Shown: positions 24,912-32,432 of the stretch, piece after piece
Layout: the number at the start of each line of letters is the position of its first letter
Numbering within the stretch: the stretch's first letter is position 1
Source of the DNA: Deltaproteobacteria bacterium
GTDB taxonomy: Bacteria > Desulfobacterota > Binatia > UBA12015
Assembly: GCA_029262355.1 (NCBI GenBank)
Contig: JAJCZO010000071.1
Span: 1-33,609, forward strand
Direction of reading: 5' to 3'
DNA: 33,609 nt
Notes under the pieces: model-generated
Told to the model about the DNA's origin: nothing
What the model saw: only the letters and a program-made list of their open reading frames with translations
The model's database searches: none
Made by a program: the position numbers and the translations under genes

Positions 24912-24927
24912 ACGGGTGCACCCCCGT
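24912..24927. terminator. Weak hairpin between convergent genes
   Basis: ACGGG and CCCGT pair around the loop TGCACC in the 49-base gap between the nucleotidyltransferase stop and the convergent acyl-CoA-dehydrogenase-family stop. It could serve both directions as a terminator. The stem is only five bases and there is no U tract. Confidence 0.25.
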
Positions 24928-24949
24928 CGACCGGATCAACGGCGGTACG

Positions 24950-26065
24950 CTAGAGGAAGGTCGTATCGGTCTCGAGGCCGAGGAGGAGACGGCCCGTGAG
25001 TTCGTACGTCGACGGCGACACCATCATGTGTTGCGTCGCGACATGAACGTCGCGGAATACCCGCTGGAGCCTGGAAGCGCGATGCACCGCGCTCCCGCCG
25101 CCCAAGTGATACATCCGATCGACCGTCTGAGCCGACGCACGCGTCGCCCAGGTAGTGGCGAGCCGCACGTCTCGCTTTTCGTCGAGGGGAATGCGGCCAC
25201 GCGTCGAGGCCGCATGCCAGGCGGCCTCGACCGCTTCGAACAGAAACGCCCGCGCCGACCTCAGCTCTGCCTCGGCCTGCGCCACTTCCGACTGCGAATG
25301 AGGCCGATTGGCGAGGGGGCGAGCCGACCCCTGTGGTGTCTTCGCGCCGGCCAGACCGACCAGTTCGGTGATCGACGCACGGGCCAGCCCCATCGCGACT
25401 CCAGCGATCCCCAACGCGAGGAGCGCGAAGTTCGGGAACTGATACAGCGGTCGCTCGACGGAGCGATCCACCGACAGAGACGCCGCCCGCGTACGCGGGA
25501 TGAAGACGTTCTCCATTGCGAAGTCGGTCGAGCCGGTCCCACAAAGGCCAGAGACGTTCCAGGTATCGAGAAACTCGATGTCCGCGGCCGGCGCGAGCAA
25601 CAACCGCGGGATCGGCTCGCCTTCGATCCGACACCCGCCCAGGATCCAGTCGGCGTTCTGGGTCCCCGACCCCCACGCCCAGCGTCCGTTCACACGGTAT
25701 CCGTCCCCCTCGACTGTCGCCTCGCCCTGTGGTGCGAAGACGCCCGCGAGGATGGTCTCGGCCGAAGAGAAGACCGCACGCGCCTCGTCCGGCGGCAGGT
25801 ATGCCAGGAGACTGCCCGAGGTCGCGTAGATGAAGACGCACCAGGCGGCCGAGCCATCCGCCTCGGCCAGAGCTTCCACGGTCGCCAGCATCTGGGCCGG
25901 CGGCACCTCGAGCCCCCCGTACGCCTCGGGGACGAGGAGCCGGCACAGCCCGTCCGCGGCAAAACGCCGCGCGAGATCCGCAGGCAAGCGGCGCGCGGCT
26001 TCAATTTCATCAGCACGCTCGCGAAGGAGCGGCGCGAGGGAACGGGCGACGGCAACGGTATCCAC
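24950..26065 (-). CDS. Acyl-CoA-dehydrogenase-family flavoenzyme (HsaA/DszC-like group)
   Basis: A 371-residue flavin enzyme of the acyl-CoA dehydrogenase fold. The N-terminal helices (DLARRFAADGLCRLLVPEAYGGLE), the middle beta domain (VNGRWAWGSGTQNADWILGG, STDFAMENVFIPRTR) and the C-terminal bundle ending RVFRDVHVATQHMMV are all present. The ending resembles flavin-dependent monooxygenases such as HsaA and DszC more than true acyl-CoA dehydrogenases, and I do not see the usual catalytic Glu context. It could therefore hydroxylate an aromatic or sulfur compound with reduced flavin supplied by a separate reductase, which is not in the window. The start is a GTG at 26065 with AGGGAG eight bases upstream. 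It is divergent from the DUF2889 gene. Confidence 0.9.
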   Translation of the reverse strand: MDTVAVARSLAPLLRERADEIEAARRLPADLARRFAADGLCRLLVPEAYGGLEVPPAQMLATVEALAEADGSAAWCVFIYATSGSLLAYLPPDEARAVFSSAETILAGVFAPQGEATVEGDGYRVNGRWAWGSGTQNADWILGGCRIEGEPIPRLLLAPAADIEFLDTWNVSGLCGTGSTDFAMENVFIPRTRAASLSVDRSVERPLYQFPNFALLALGIAGVAMGLARASITELVGLAGAKTPQGSARPLANRPHSQSEVAQAEAELRSARAFLFEAVEAAWHAASTRGRIPLDEKRDVRLATTWATRASAQTVDRMYHLGGGSAVHRASRLQRVFRDVHVATQHMMVSPSTYELTGRLLLGLETDTTFL

Positions 26066-26125
26066 GGGCTTGACTCCCTAGCGCGCATGAGGGCGCCGGA
26101 CAAAGGTGTTAGAGATGCGGGGCAC

Positions 26126-26899
26126 ATGACTTCCCCCAGTCGTTTCTGTCGCGAGATCCACGTCACGGTCGAACCCGACCGAGCGATCGGGGAGCTCATC
26201 GACGACTTCCACCACTTCCGTGCGACCATCGAGCACGACGGTGCACACATCACCTCGGTCCTCGGCGAAGCCCTGCGCATCCCCTGGGAAACGTGTGGCG
26301 GCGCGGTGAACCCGCTCCAGGGACTCACGGGCGCACCGATGAGGGGCTCGATCCGGGAGGTCGCCCGCCTCGCACCCGCAAGGCTCCAATGCACACACCT
26401 CTACGACGCCGCCTGCGTGGCTGCCGCACGCGCCGGCCGTGGCGTAGGCTCGACGGTGTACCGGGCTGTCGTTCCCGACCGAGTCGATGGCAGGTCGCAC
26501 GCAACGTTGCACCGCGACGGTGACTTACTTCTGGAGTGGGATCTCGACGGCTACCGGATCGCCGGCCCCGAGCCGTTCACCGGACAGGCGCTGGCCGGCG
26601 GCAACCTCGCCGCGTGGGCCGAGACGACCTTCGACTCCGAGACGTGTGAGGGTGTTCTCCTGCTGAACCGCGCGTGCATGTTCGCCGGGGGGCGGGCGTT
26701 GGATCTGGACGAGGCGGCCCGTGCGATCGACGTGCCGGGCACGTCGACCGGGGTGTGCCATACGTATTCCGAGGCGGAAGGCCCTCGCTCGTTTCGGGTC
26801 GTCGGCTCAGCCCGCCACATCGCCGACGCGGAGGACACGCGTCGAGCCAGTCTCCATCCCAGACAAGAGGACGTGCAGTTCTTCCGGCGTCAGACGTGA
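26126..26899 (+). CDS. DUF2889 family protein
   Basis: A 257-residue protein of the DUF2889 family, whose function is not established to my knowledge. Features include DDFHHFRATIEHDG near the N-terminus, the IPWETCGGAVNPLQGLTGAPM segment, and CTHLYDAACVAAARA, a conserved Cys-His block that could bind a metal. The second half (WAETTFDSETCEGVLLLNRACMFAGGRALDLDE) is also typical of the family. The ATG at 26126 is chosen; an in-frame ATG at 26087 would add 13 residues. No signal peptide or transmembrane segment is seen. It is divergent from the flavoenzyme gene (60 bases) and ends four bases from the convergent Coq4-type gene. A link to acyl-CoA or aromatic metabolism is suggested only by context. 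Confidence 0.87.
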   Translation: MTSPSRFCREIHVTVEPDRAIGELIDDFHHFRATIEHDGAHITSVLGEALRIPWETCGGAVNPLQGLTGAPMRGSIREVARLAPARLQCTHLYDAACVAAARAGRGVGSTVYRAVVPDRVDGRSHATLHRDGDLLLEWDLDGYRIAGPEPFTGQALAGGNLAAWAETTFDSETCEGVLLLNRACMFAGGRALDLDEAARAIDVPGTSTGVCHTYSEAEGPRSFRVVGSARHIADAEDTRRASLHPRQEDVQFFRRQT

Positions 26900-26903
26900 G
26901 GAG

Positions 26904-27653
26904 TTACGCCACGGCGAGGCGGTCGTCCGAGCCGCGCTCCTCGTACGGCGGCGGTTGGCCGACAGCCAACAGCGCGCGCACGTCGGCCACCGGCAGCTCG
27001 AGCAGACCTTCCCAATCGGTGGCCGGCAACCACGCGCCACGGCGCCCGCGACGATACGCTTCGAGAAACAGCCGACGCGCCTGCGGCGTCGCATCGAGCA
27101 GCCCCAACCCCACGAGCACCGCGGTGCCGAGGCTCAGGGACTGGCCGAGATCGAAGGCCAGCAATGCAGTCTCGCCAATGAGATCGCGGCCATACCCGGT
27201 CACGACGTGCTCGAGATCATGCTGGTCGCGCAAGCGCGCCGTGAACCGGGCCCGCCCGTCGTCGAGCCACTGCTCATAGCCGAGGCCCTGCTGGTCCAGG
27301 CTGGCCGCGACCAGTCCGTCCGCCGACAGATTCTCCCGCTCGACGAACGCGCCATACTCTCGGCCCAGACTCCCCTCGGGCATCTGCGCGAGCCAGCAGC
27401 GATCGGCGAGGATCGACAGGAGATCGCGCTCCTCCTCGAGCACCCGCCGGCCAACCCGCGTCGCACGAAAGCGGCGAAACCATCCCTCGAGGAACGGCCC
27501 GTCGAGCGCATCGAGCACCTCGAACACGGCACGCGTGTCGTCGGGGTCATGCCAGACACGCCGTAACGCTCGAAGCGCGTCCAGCGGTCGGATCCATCTC
27601 GACCGGCTCACGCTCTCGTTGTGCTCGACCGTCCCCGCGCGCGCAAGTCCCAA
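26904..27653 (-). CDS. coq4: Coq4-family protein (ubiquinone biosynthesis type)
   Basis: A helical protein of 249 residues from the TTG at 27653, or 235 from the GTG at 27611. It carries the hallmark of the Coq4 family, H145-D-x-x-H149-x11-E161 (HDLEHVVTGYGRDLIGE). These residues bind a metal in Coq4, which works on ring carbon C1 during ubiquinone synthesis in eukaryotes. The flanking FTARLRDQ and ALLAFDLGQ segments also match. The TTG has a GAGGG close upstream and the gene follows the MFS gene by 23 bases on the same strand, so I annotate the longer form. Bacterial homologues exist, but no other quinone-biosynthesis gene is in the window, so its role here is uncertain. Confidence 0.9.
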   Translation of the reverse strand: MGLARAGTVEHNESVSRSRWIRPLDALRALRRVWHDPDDTRAVFEVLDALDGPFLEGWFRRFRATRVGRRVLEEERDLLSILADRCWLAQMPEGSLGREYGAFVERENLSADGLVAASLDQQGLGYEQWLDDGRARFTARLRDQHDLEHVVTGYGRDLIGETALLAFDLGQSLSLGTAVLVGLGLLDATPQARRLFLEAYRRGRRGAWLPATDWEGLLELPVADVRALLAVGQPPPYEERGSDDRLAVA

Positions 27654-27676
27654 GTGCCCTCAGTCCTGAAGGAGCG

Positions 27677-28987
27677 TTAGCGACGTGCATAGAGCACCAT
27701 CGCCACCCCGGAAGCGACGCATCCCGCCGCGGCGAGTTGAAGTGTCGGGGCGATTCCAATCACCCCGGCGAGGGCGCCCATGCTCAGCGAGCCCACCGGG
27801 GTAAGCCCACCCCACGAGACCTGGAACAAGCTCATCACGCGCCCTCGGTTCGAGTCGTCCACGACCTGCTGGATCAGCGTCTGCAGCCCCGTCATGACCG
27901 CAAAGTAAAAGTAGCCGACGACGAATTGCGTGAGGAACGCCACCCACAGCGAGTTCGTCGAGGCAAAGATCGCGAAGGCGACGCCGTACAGCGCCAGCCG
28001 TGCGGCGGCGCGAGCCAAGGTTGGTTGGGCGTCGCGCCCGGTCGCCAGTGCGCCCAGCATCGCTCCGAACGCCGTCGTCGCGACGAGCCACGGGAACAAA
28101 CCCTCATCGCCCAGCACGTCGGCAGCAAAGATCGGGAGCATCGCGATGTGCCCAATGCCGAAGATCGAGAGGAACCCGGCGGTAGCGATCGCAGCGACAG
28201 CCGGCCGGCGCTCGCGCGCGTGGATCCAACCGTCGCGAATGCGCTCGAAAATCCCGGTCCTGTCGTCTTCATCGACCTCGCTCGAGACCTTCATGCGGCT
28301 CACGAGAACGCCTGCGATCAGGGCAGCCACCGCGAACACCACGAATCCGATCGCGTAACGGCCGGCCGCCACCAGGGGCGCGGCGAGCAAGGGCCCGACG
28401 ACCCGGGTGAGGTTGTTCATCGCCGACTGAAGCGCCACTGCGCTCGAGAGATCCTCGCGATGCACCACGTTCGCCGCGATGGCCATGCTCGCGGGGCCCG
28501 CGAACGCAAACGTCGATCCCATCCAAAACGCAAGCGAGAGAAGAAGCATCGGCGTGATCGCGTCGTTCGCGGCGAGCGCGCCCAGAATCGAGGACACCAC
28601 GACGACGCTCGTGTAACAGGCCAGCACGATCGTCTTGCGGTCGACCCGATCCGCGATCGCACCCGCGATCGGCGCGAGCACCAACGCGGGGATGAGAAGG
28701 GCGAAGGTGAGCAGCCCCACCTGGAACGGATCACCGTGGCTCAAGTCGACCATCAGCCCTTGCAAGGATATGTGCGCCAGCCAGAACCCGGTCTGGTTTA
28801 CGACGAAGCTGACGAACAGCAATCGGTAGTCACGGTGTCGCAACGCGGAAAAGATGCCACGCTGAATCGGCTCGACGATGTGCGGGGCACGCGAGGCCGG
28901 GACTCCCATCGCGACGGAGTCAGCGGGATTGAGAGCGGCATCGCCGGGGTTTGCACCCAGGCTCTCCTCAGCGTGAGACTTGACCAT
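27677..28987 (-). CDS. MFS transporter, EntS-like efflux family
   Basis: A 436-residue major facilitator superfamily protein with about 12 hydrophobic segments after a 45-residue cytoplasmic N-terminus. The signature loop between segments 2 and 3 is GAIADRVDRKT, and the N-terminal RHRDYRLLFVSFVVNQTGFWLAHISLQ opening and the NRGRVMSLFQVSWGGLTPVGSL segment are those of the enterobactin-exporter-like MFS_3 group. It probably exports a small molecule by proton antiport; the substrate is unknown. The ATG at 28987 begins MVKSHAEES and has no obvious ribosome-binding site. The Coq4-type gene follows after 23 bases and may be co-transcribed. A large inverted repeat lies upstream of its start. Confidence 0.95.
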   Translation of the reverse strand: MVKSHAEESLGANPGDAALNPADSVAMGVPASRAPHIVEPIQRGIFSALRHRDYRLLFVSFVVNQTGFWLAHISLQGLMVDLSHGDPFQVGLLTFALLIPALVLAPIAGAIADRVDRKTIVLACYTSVVVVSSILGALAANDAITPMLLLSLAFWMGSTFAFAGPASMAIAANVVHREDLSSAVALQSAMNNLTRVVGPLLAAPLVAAGRYAIGFVVFAVAALIAGVLVSRMKVSSEVDEDDRTGIFERIRDGWIHARERRPAVAAIATAGFLSIFGIGHIAMLPIFAADVLGDEGLFPWLVATTAFGAMLGALATGRDAQPTLARAAARLALYGVAFAIFASTNSLWVAFLTQFVVGYFYFAVMTGLQTLIQQVVDDSNRGRVMSLFQVSWGGLTPVGSLSMGALAGVIGIAPTLQLAAAGCVASGVAMVLYARR

Positions 28988-29064
28988 GATGGGGCGGGAC
29001 GGTCACGTGGCGTCCCGCTCCCAGGACGGAAGCGCGAGCCACGAGCAACCCACATGCTTAGCAA

Positions 29065-29102
29065 TCGCTCGCCTCGACTTCACGTGAAGCCGAGACGAGT
29101 GA
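29065..29102. repeat. 38-base inverted repeat centred on CTTCACGTGAAG
   Basis: The two arms pair over 19 positions with two mismatches and one G-T, and the central CTTCACGTGAAG is a perfect 12-base palindrome. It lies three bases past the HAD gene stop and 78 bases upstream of the MFS start, all on the minus strand. It could be a terminator of the ligase-MDR-HAD operon or an operator for the MFS gene. No U-rich run follows on either strand, so a simple terminator is not fully convincing. Confidence 0.5.
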
Positions 29103-29105
29103 GCC

Positions 29106-29855
29106 CTACCGCAGCAGGACCGCAACCTCCGCCAGGTCGCTCACCCTCCATGTCGGCGCGGGACCATCGTACGCGCGCAGCGCTGCGCCTTTGTCGCGAA
29201 CGCGGCGATCGATCCAGATCGTGCGCATGCCAAGTGCCGAGGCTCCCCGCACGTCGGCATCGAGATTGTCGCCGACGTGAACGGTGTGCTGCGCCGTCGT
29301 GCCGAGCGCCGCGAGCGCATACGCAAAGATTTCCGGACGCGGCTTTCGAATTCCGACCGTCTCCGAAACGGCCAGCGCCGTGAAGTGTGGTCGAAGGGCG
29401 GCCTCGTCGAGAATGGCGAGCGCGGTCTCGGTGTGACTGAAGTTCGAGCAGAGACCGATCCGGTAACGCCGACTCAGGTCCGCCAACACCTCGTCGTGAT
29501 GCGCGGGCGTTTCGGCCACATCCTGGATCTTGCCCATGTGGGTCTTCGTGAGGATATCCGGGAGATCCGGGTCGTCGAGGCCGAGTCGCGCTACGAGGCT
29601 CGAGAATCGCAACCGCGTCGGGAGCTCGATCCCCTGGTCGAGATGGCTCTCGCGCAACTCCCGATCGGTTTCGCGTAGAGTTCCGAGGAACGCCTCCAGC
29701 TCGACTCCATGGCCACGCCGCACGATCGCCTCGTGCTGGGACAAGAGCGTCGACGGCATCTTCCGACCAGCGATCTGCGTGATCGGCAGACGGGAGAAGT
29801 GCAGGTCCACCAGAGTGTCGAACAGGTCGAACAGAACGGCGCGAACTTCGCTCAC
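29106..29855 (-). CDS. HAD-superfamily hydrolase
   Basis: A 249-residue haloacid-dehalogenase-superfamily hydrolase, probably a small-molecule phosphatase. Motif I is F-D-L-F-D-T-L-V-D with the nucleophile Asp, motif II is the Ser/Asn of CSNFSH, motif III is the Lys of GIRKPRPEIF, and motif IV is GDNLDADV. The cap domain lies between motifs I and II (about residues 15-130). The GTG at 29855 gives VSEVRAVLFDLFD and overlaps the upstream MDR stop (GTGA), which marks it as the true start; a longer upstream frame is not supported. It is the last gene of a coupled three-gene operon. The substrate cannot be told; dehalogenase activity is less likely than phosphatase. Confidence 0.93.
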   Translation of the reverse strand: MSEVRAVLFDLFDTLVDLHFSRLPITQIAGRKMPSTLLSQHEAIVRRGHGVELEAFLGTLRETDRELRESHLDQGIELPTRLRFSSLVARLGLDDPDLPDILTKTHMGKIQDVAETPAHHDEVLADLSRRYRIGLCSNFSHTETALAILDEAALRPHFTALAVSETVGIRKPRPEIFAYALAALGTTAQHTVHVGDNLDADVRGASALGMRTIWIDRRVRDKGAALRAYDGPAPTWRVSDLAEVAVLLR

Positions 29856-30823
29856 GGCTCGATCACGATCTTTCCGTGCGCGCGACGATCGACCACGCTG
29901 GCCACTGCCTCGGCCGCACGTTCGAGCGAAAATCGCCCCCCGATGTACGGGCGCAATCGACCCGCGGCGAGGTGGTCCCACATCTCGGATCGATTCCGCG
30001 CCACCGCGGCGGCCTCGTGCGTCATGAACGATGCGATCTCGTATCCCTTGAGAATCACGCCCTTTAGGAGAACGAGATTCAAAGGGATGCTCGGGATCTG
30101 CCCGCTGGCGAACCCGACGACGACGAAGCGCCCTCCGTATCTCGTCGCACGCAGAGCCTCTTCGGCGTAACGGCCGCCGACGGGATCGACCACCGCATCG
30201 GCGCCGCCATCCGTCAACTCCTTGAGACGCTCCTTCAACGGCTCGACCCCGTAAACGACGCCGTCATCGGCGCCGACGGTGCGCGCAACCGCAAGTTTGG
30301 GATCCGTCGAAACGCACGCGATCACACGTGCGCCGAGGACCTTGCCCACCTGTATCGCGGCCGAGCCCACACCGCCGGCCGCACCCAAAACGACCAGCGT
30401 CTGCCCACTCTGGATCCCCGCCGTACTGCGAACTGCGTCGTAGGCAGTCGCATAGGCAGTCGGAAACGCAGCCGCCTCGGCGAAATCGACCCCGTCCGGG
30501 ATCTTCTGGACCGCTACGGCCGGCGCGGTGAGCTCTTCGGCGTACGCTCCGGTGAAGACGCTCCCGAAAACGCGATCCCCCGGCGCGACGCTCCCGACCT
30601 CGCTTCCCACCGCGGCCACCGTGCCGGCGAAGTCACTGCCCGGGGTGAAGGGAGGATCGACGGAGATCTGGTAGCGATTCGCCACGATCAACGCGTCGGG
30701 AAAATTCACCGATGCCGCCGCCACCCGAACCAAGACCTCGGCGGGCCCCGGCTTCGGTGAGGGGAGGTCCTCGAGAAGAAGCGTGCGCGGCGGCCCGTAG
30801 GCCTGACATCGAATCGCCTTCAT
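29852..30823 (-). CDS. NADPH:quinone oxidoreductase-type MDR (zinc-free)
   Basis: A 323-residue medium-chain dehydrogenase/reductase of the quinone-oxidoreductase class, which reduces quinones or alpha,beta-unsaturated carbonyls with NADPH. Key segments are PGSDFAGTVAAVGSEVG, VFGSVFTGAYAEEL and the nucleotide loop LGAAGGVGSAAIQVGK. The cysteine-rich structural zinc lobe is missing, as expected for this class. The ATG at 30823 overlaps the ligase stop (ATGA, 30820-30823), giving MKAIRCQAYG, the usual opening; an upstream GTG would add nine residues. It sits between an acyl-CoA ligase and a HAD hydrolase, so an enoyl-CoA or enone reduction is a reasonable guess. Confidence 0.95.
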   Translation of the reverse strand: MKAIRCQAYGPPRTLLLEDLPSPKPGPAEVLVRVAAASVNFPDALIVANRYQISVDPPFTPGSDFAGTVAAVGSEVGSVAPGDRVFGSVFTGAYAEELTAPAVAVQKIPDGVDFAEAAAFPTAYATAYDAVRSTAGIQSGQTLVVLGAAGGVGSAAIQVGKVLGARVIACVSTDPKLAVARTVGADDGVVYGVEPLKERLKELTDGGADAVVDPVGGRYAEEALRATRYGGRFVVVGFASGQIPSIPLNLVLLKGVILKGYEIASFMTHEAAAVARNRSEMWDHLAAGRLRPYIGGRFSLERAAEAVASVVDRRAHGKIVIEP

Positions 30824-32364
30824 ACGATCTGCGTCTGGTGTCCCTTCCAATAGCGATCACGCAGCAGCCGCTTGTACAGCTTGCCGCTCTCCGCCCGCGG
30901 CAGCGACGCTTCGAAGTCCACCGAGCGGGGACACTTCACCGGCGACAGATGCGCGCGGCACCAGTCGAGCAACTCCCTTTCGAGAGCCGGCCCAGCTGCG
31001 GAGATGTCCATCGGCTGCACGACGGCCTTCACTTCTTCGCCAAACTCCTCGTTCGGGACACCGATCACCGCGACATCGTTCACCTTCGGGTGCGTCACGA
31101 GGAGGTTCTCAGCCTCCTGCGGATAGACGTTCACTCCGCCGGTGATGATCATGTGTGCCTTGCGGTCCGTCAGATAGAGATAGCCCTCGTCGTCGACTCG
31201 TCCCATGTCACCGACGGTCGACCAGCCCTCGCGCGTATAGCTCCGAGACGTCTTGTCGGGATCGTTGTGGTAGTCGAACCGCGCGCCCCCCTCGAAGTAG
31301 ACCGTGCCGATCTCACCCGGTGCCAGTTCCTGCCCATCGTCGCCCACGATGTGCACGCGGCAATGCTGCGGCTGGCCCACCGACCCTGGATGCGCGAGCC
31401 ACTCGTCGCTGGAGATGCTGGTCGAGCCGTTGGCCTCCGTTGCGGCATAGTACTCGTAGAGGATCGCCCCCCACCACTCGATCATCTGCTCCTTCACCGG
31501 AATCGGACACGGTGCCGCTGCGTGCACCGCGAGCCGGTGACTCGAGAGGTCGTACCGACCACGCGTGTCCGCCGACAGGCGCAGCAGCCGCACGAACATC
31601 GTCGGAACCCACTGACTGAGAGTCACACGATGGCGTGCGATCAGCCCGAGCGCCTCCTCTGGGTCGAACTTCTCCATGATCACCGATGTCGCCCCGATTC
31701 GCTGCATGGCCATCGTGCACCGCAGCGGCGCAGAGTGGTAGAGCGGCGCCGGCGAAAGATAGACGTCGTCTGCGGTGACCTGCCAGAATCCCTGGGTGAG
31801 CCCCAGCACCATCGGGTGCGGGTCGCCGATCGCCCGGTCGGGAAGCGGCAAACGGATGCCCTTGGGGTGCCCCGTAGTGCCCGAAGAGTACAGCATGTCC
31901 TGCCCCTCGCACTCGTCGGGCAACGGCGTGTCCGGCTGATCGGCAACCGCGCTCTCGTAGCTCTCAAACCCCGGCGCGACGCCCCCGGTCATGAGCCAGG
32001 TATGAACCCGGGGAAGGCGTCCGACCAGCGCGGATGCGACGTCGGCGAGCTCATGAGAGGCGATCAAAACCTCCGCGCCGCAATCGGTCGCGATATACTC
32101 GATCTCGTCGGCGGTGAGGTGGGTCGACAGCGGCGTGTAGTACAGTCCGGCGCGCTCGGCCGCCCAGCATGGCTCGTGGAACCAGCGGTCATTCACCTGG
32201 AGAAGAGCGATCGCTCGGCCCCGCTCCACGCCGCGACTCCGCAACATGTGCGCACATCGGTTCGAGCGCTGGTCGAGCTCCCGGTACGTCACGACCTCGC
32301 CCGAACGCGCCAGAACGTACGCCGGCTTGTCGGGGGTCGCGCGCGCATGAATCGTGGGATGCAC
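30820..32364 (-). CDS. AMP-forming acyl-CoA synthetase/ligase, FadD-like
   Basis: A 514-residue ANL-superfamily ligase. It opens with HPTIHARATPDKPAYVLA, typical of fatty-acid-CoA-ligase relatives, followed by the P-loop YSSGTTGHPKG, YAATEANG (A5), STVGDMGRVDDEGYLYLTDR (A7), and K495 in ESGKLYKR as the C-terminal catalytic lysine. A GTG at 32364 with AGGA upstream is chosen; GTG 32382 is an alternative, and the frame open further upstream is not family-like. It is the first gene of a coupled operon with the MDR and HAD genes, and is divergent from the M48 peptidase gene (68 bases). It activates an unknown carboxylic acid and is not closely similar to the ligase at 3334-4902. Confidence 0.95.
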   Translation of the reverse strand: MHPTIHARATPDKPAYVLARSGEVVTYRELDQRSNRCAHMLRSRGVERGRAIALLQVNDRWFHEPCWAAERAGLYYTPLSTHLTADEIEYIATDCGAEVLIASHELADVASALVGRLPRVHTWLMTGGVAPGFESYESAVADQPDTPLPDECEGQDMLYSSGTTGHPKGIRLPLPDRAIGDPHPMVLGLTQGFWQVTADDVYLSPAPLYHSAPLRCTMAMQRIGATSVIMEKFDPEEALGLIARHRVTLSQWVPTMFVRLLRLSADTRGRYDLSSHRLAVHAAAPCPIPVKEQMIEWWGAILYEYYAATEANGSTSISSDEWLAHPGSVGQPQHCRVHIVGDDGQELAPGEIGTVYFEGGARFDYHNDPDKTSRSYTREGWSTVGDMGRVDDEGYLYLTDRKAHMIITGGVNVYPQEAENLLVTHPKVNDVAVIGVPNEEFGEEVKAVVQPMDISAAGPALERELLDWCRAHLSPVKCPRSVDFEASLPRAESGKLYKRLLRDRYWKGHQTQIV

Positions 32365-32432
32365 GAGTCCTGTTCCTAGCACATCTCGTAACGCGCTTGC
32401 TGCATCGCCCGATCGAGGGTGTAATCTCGATT

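Noticed and set aside
27737..29383. Plus-strand open frame opposite the MFS and HAD genes.
   Set aside because: It is hydrophilic and His/Arg-rich, the typical mirror of a GC-rich membrane-protein gene, and covers parts of two real genes.
30712..32379. Plus-strand open frame of about 555 codons opposite the second acyl-CoA ligase.
   Set aside because: All ANL motifs are on the minus strand; the plus frame has none.
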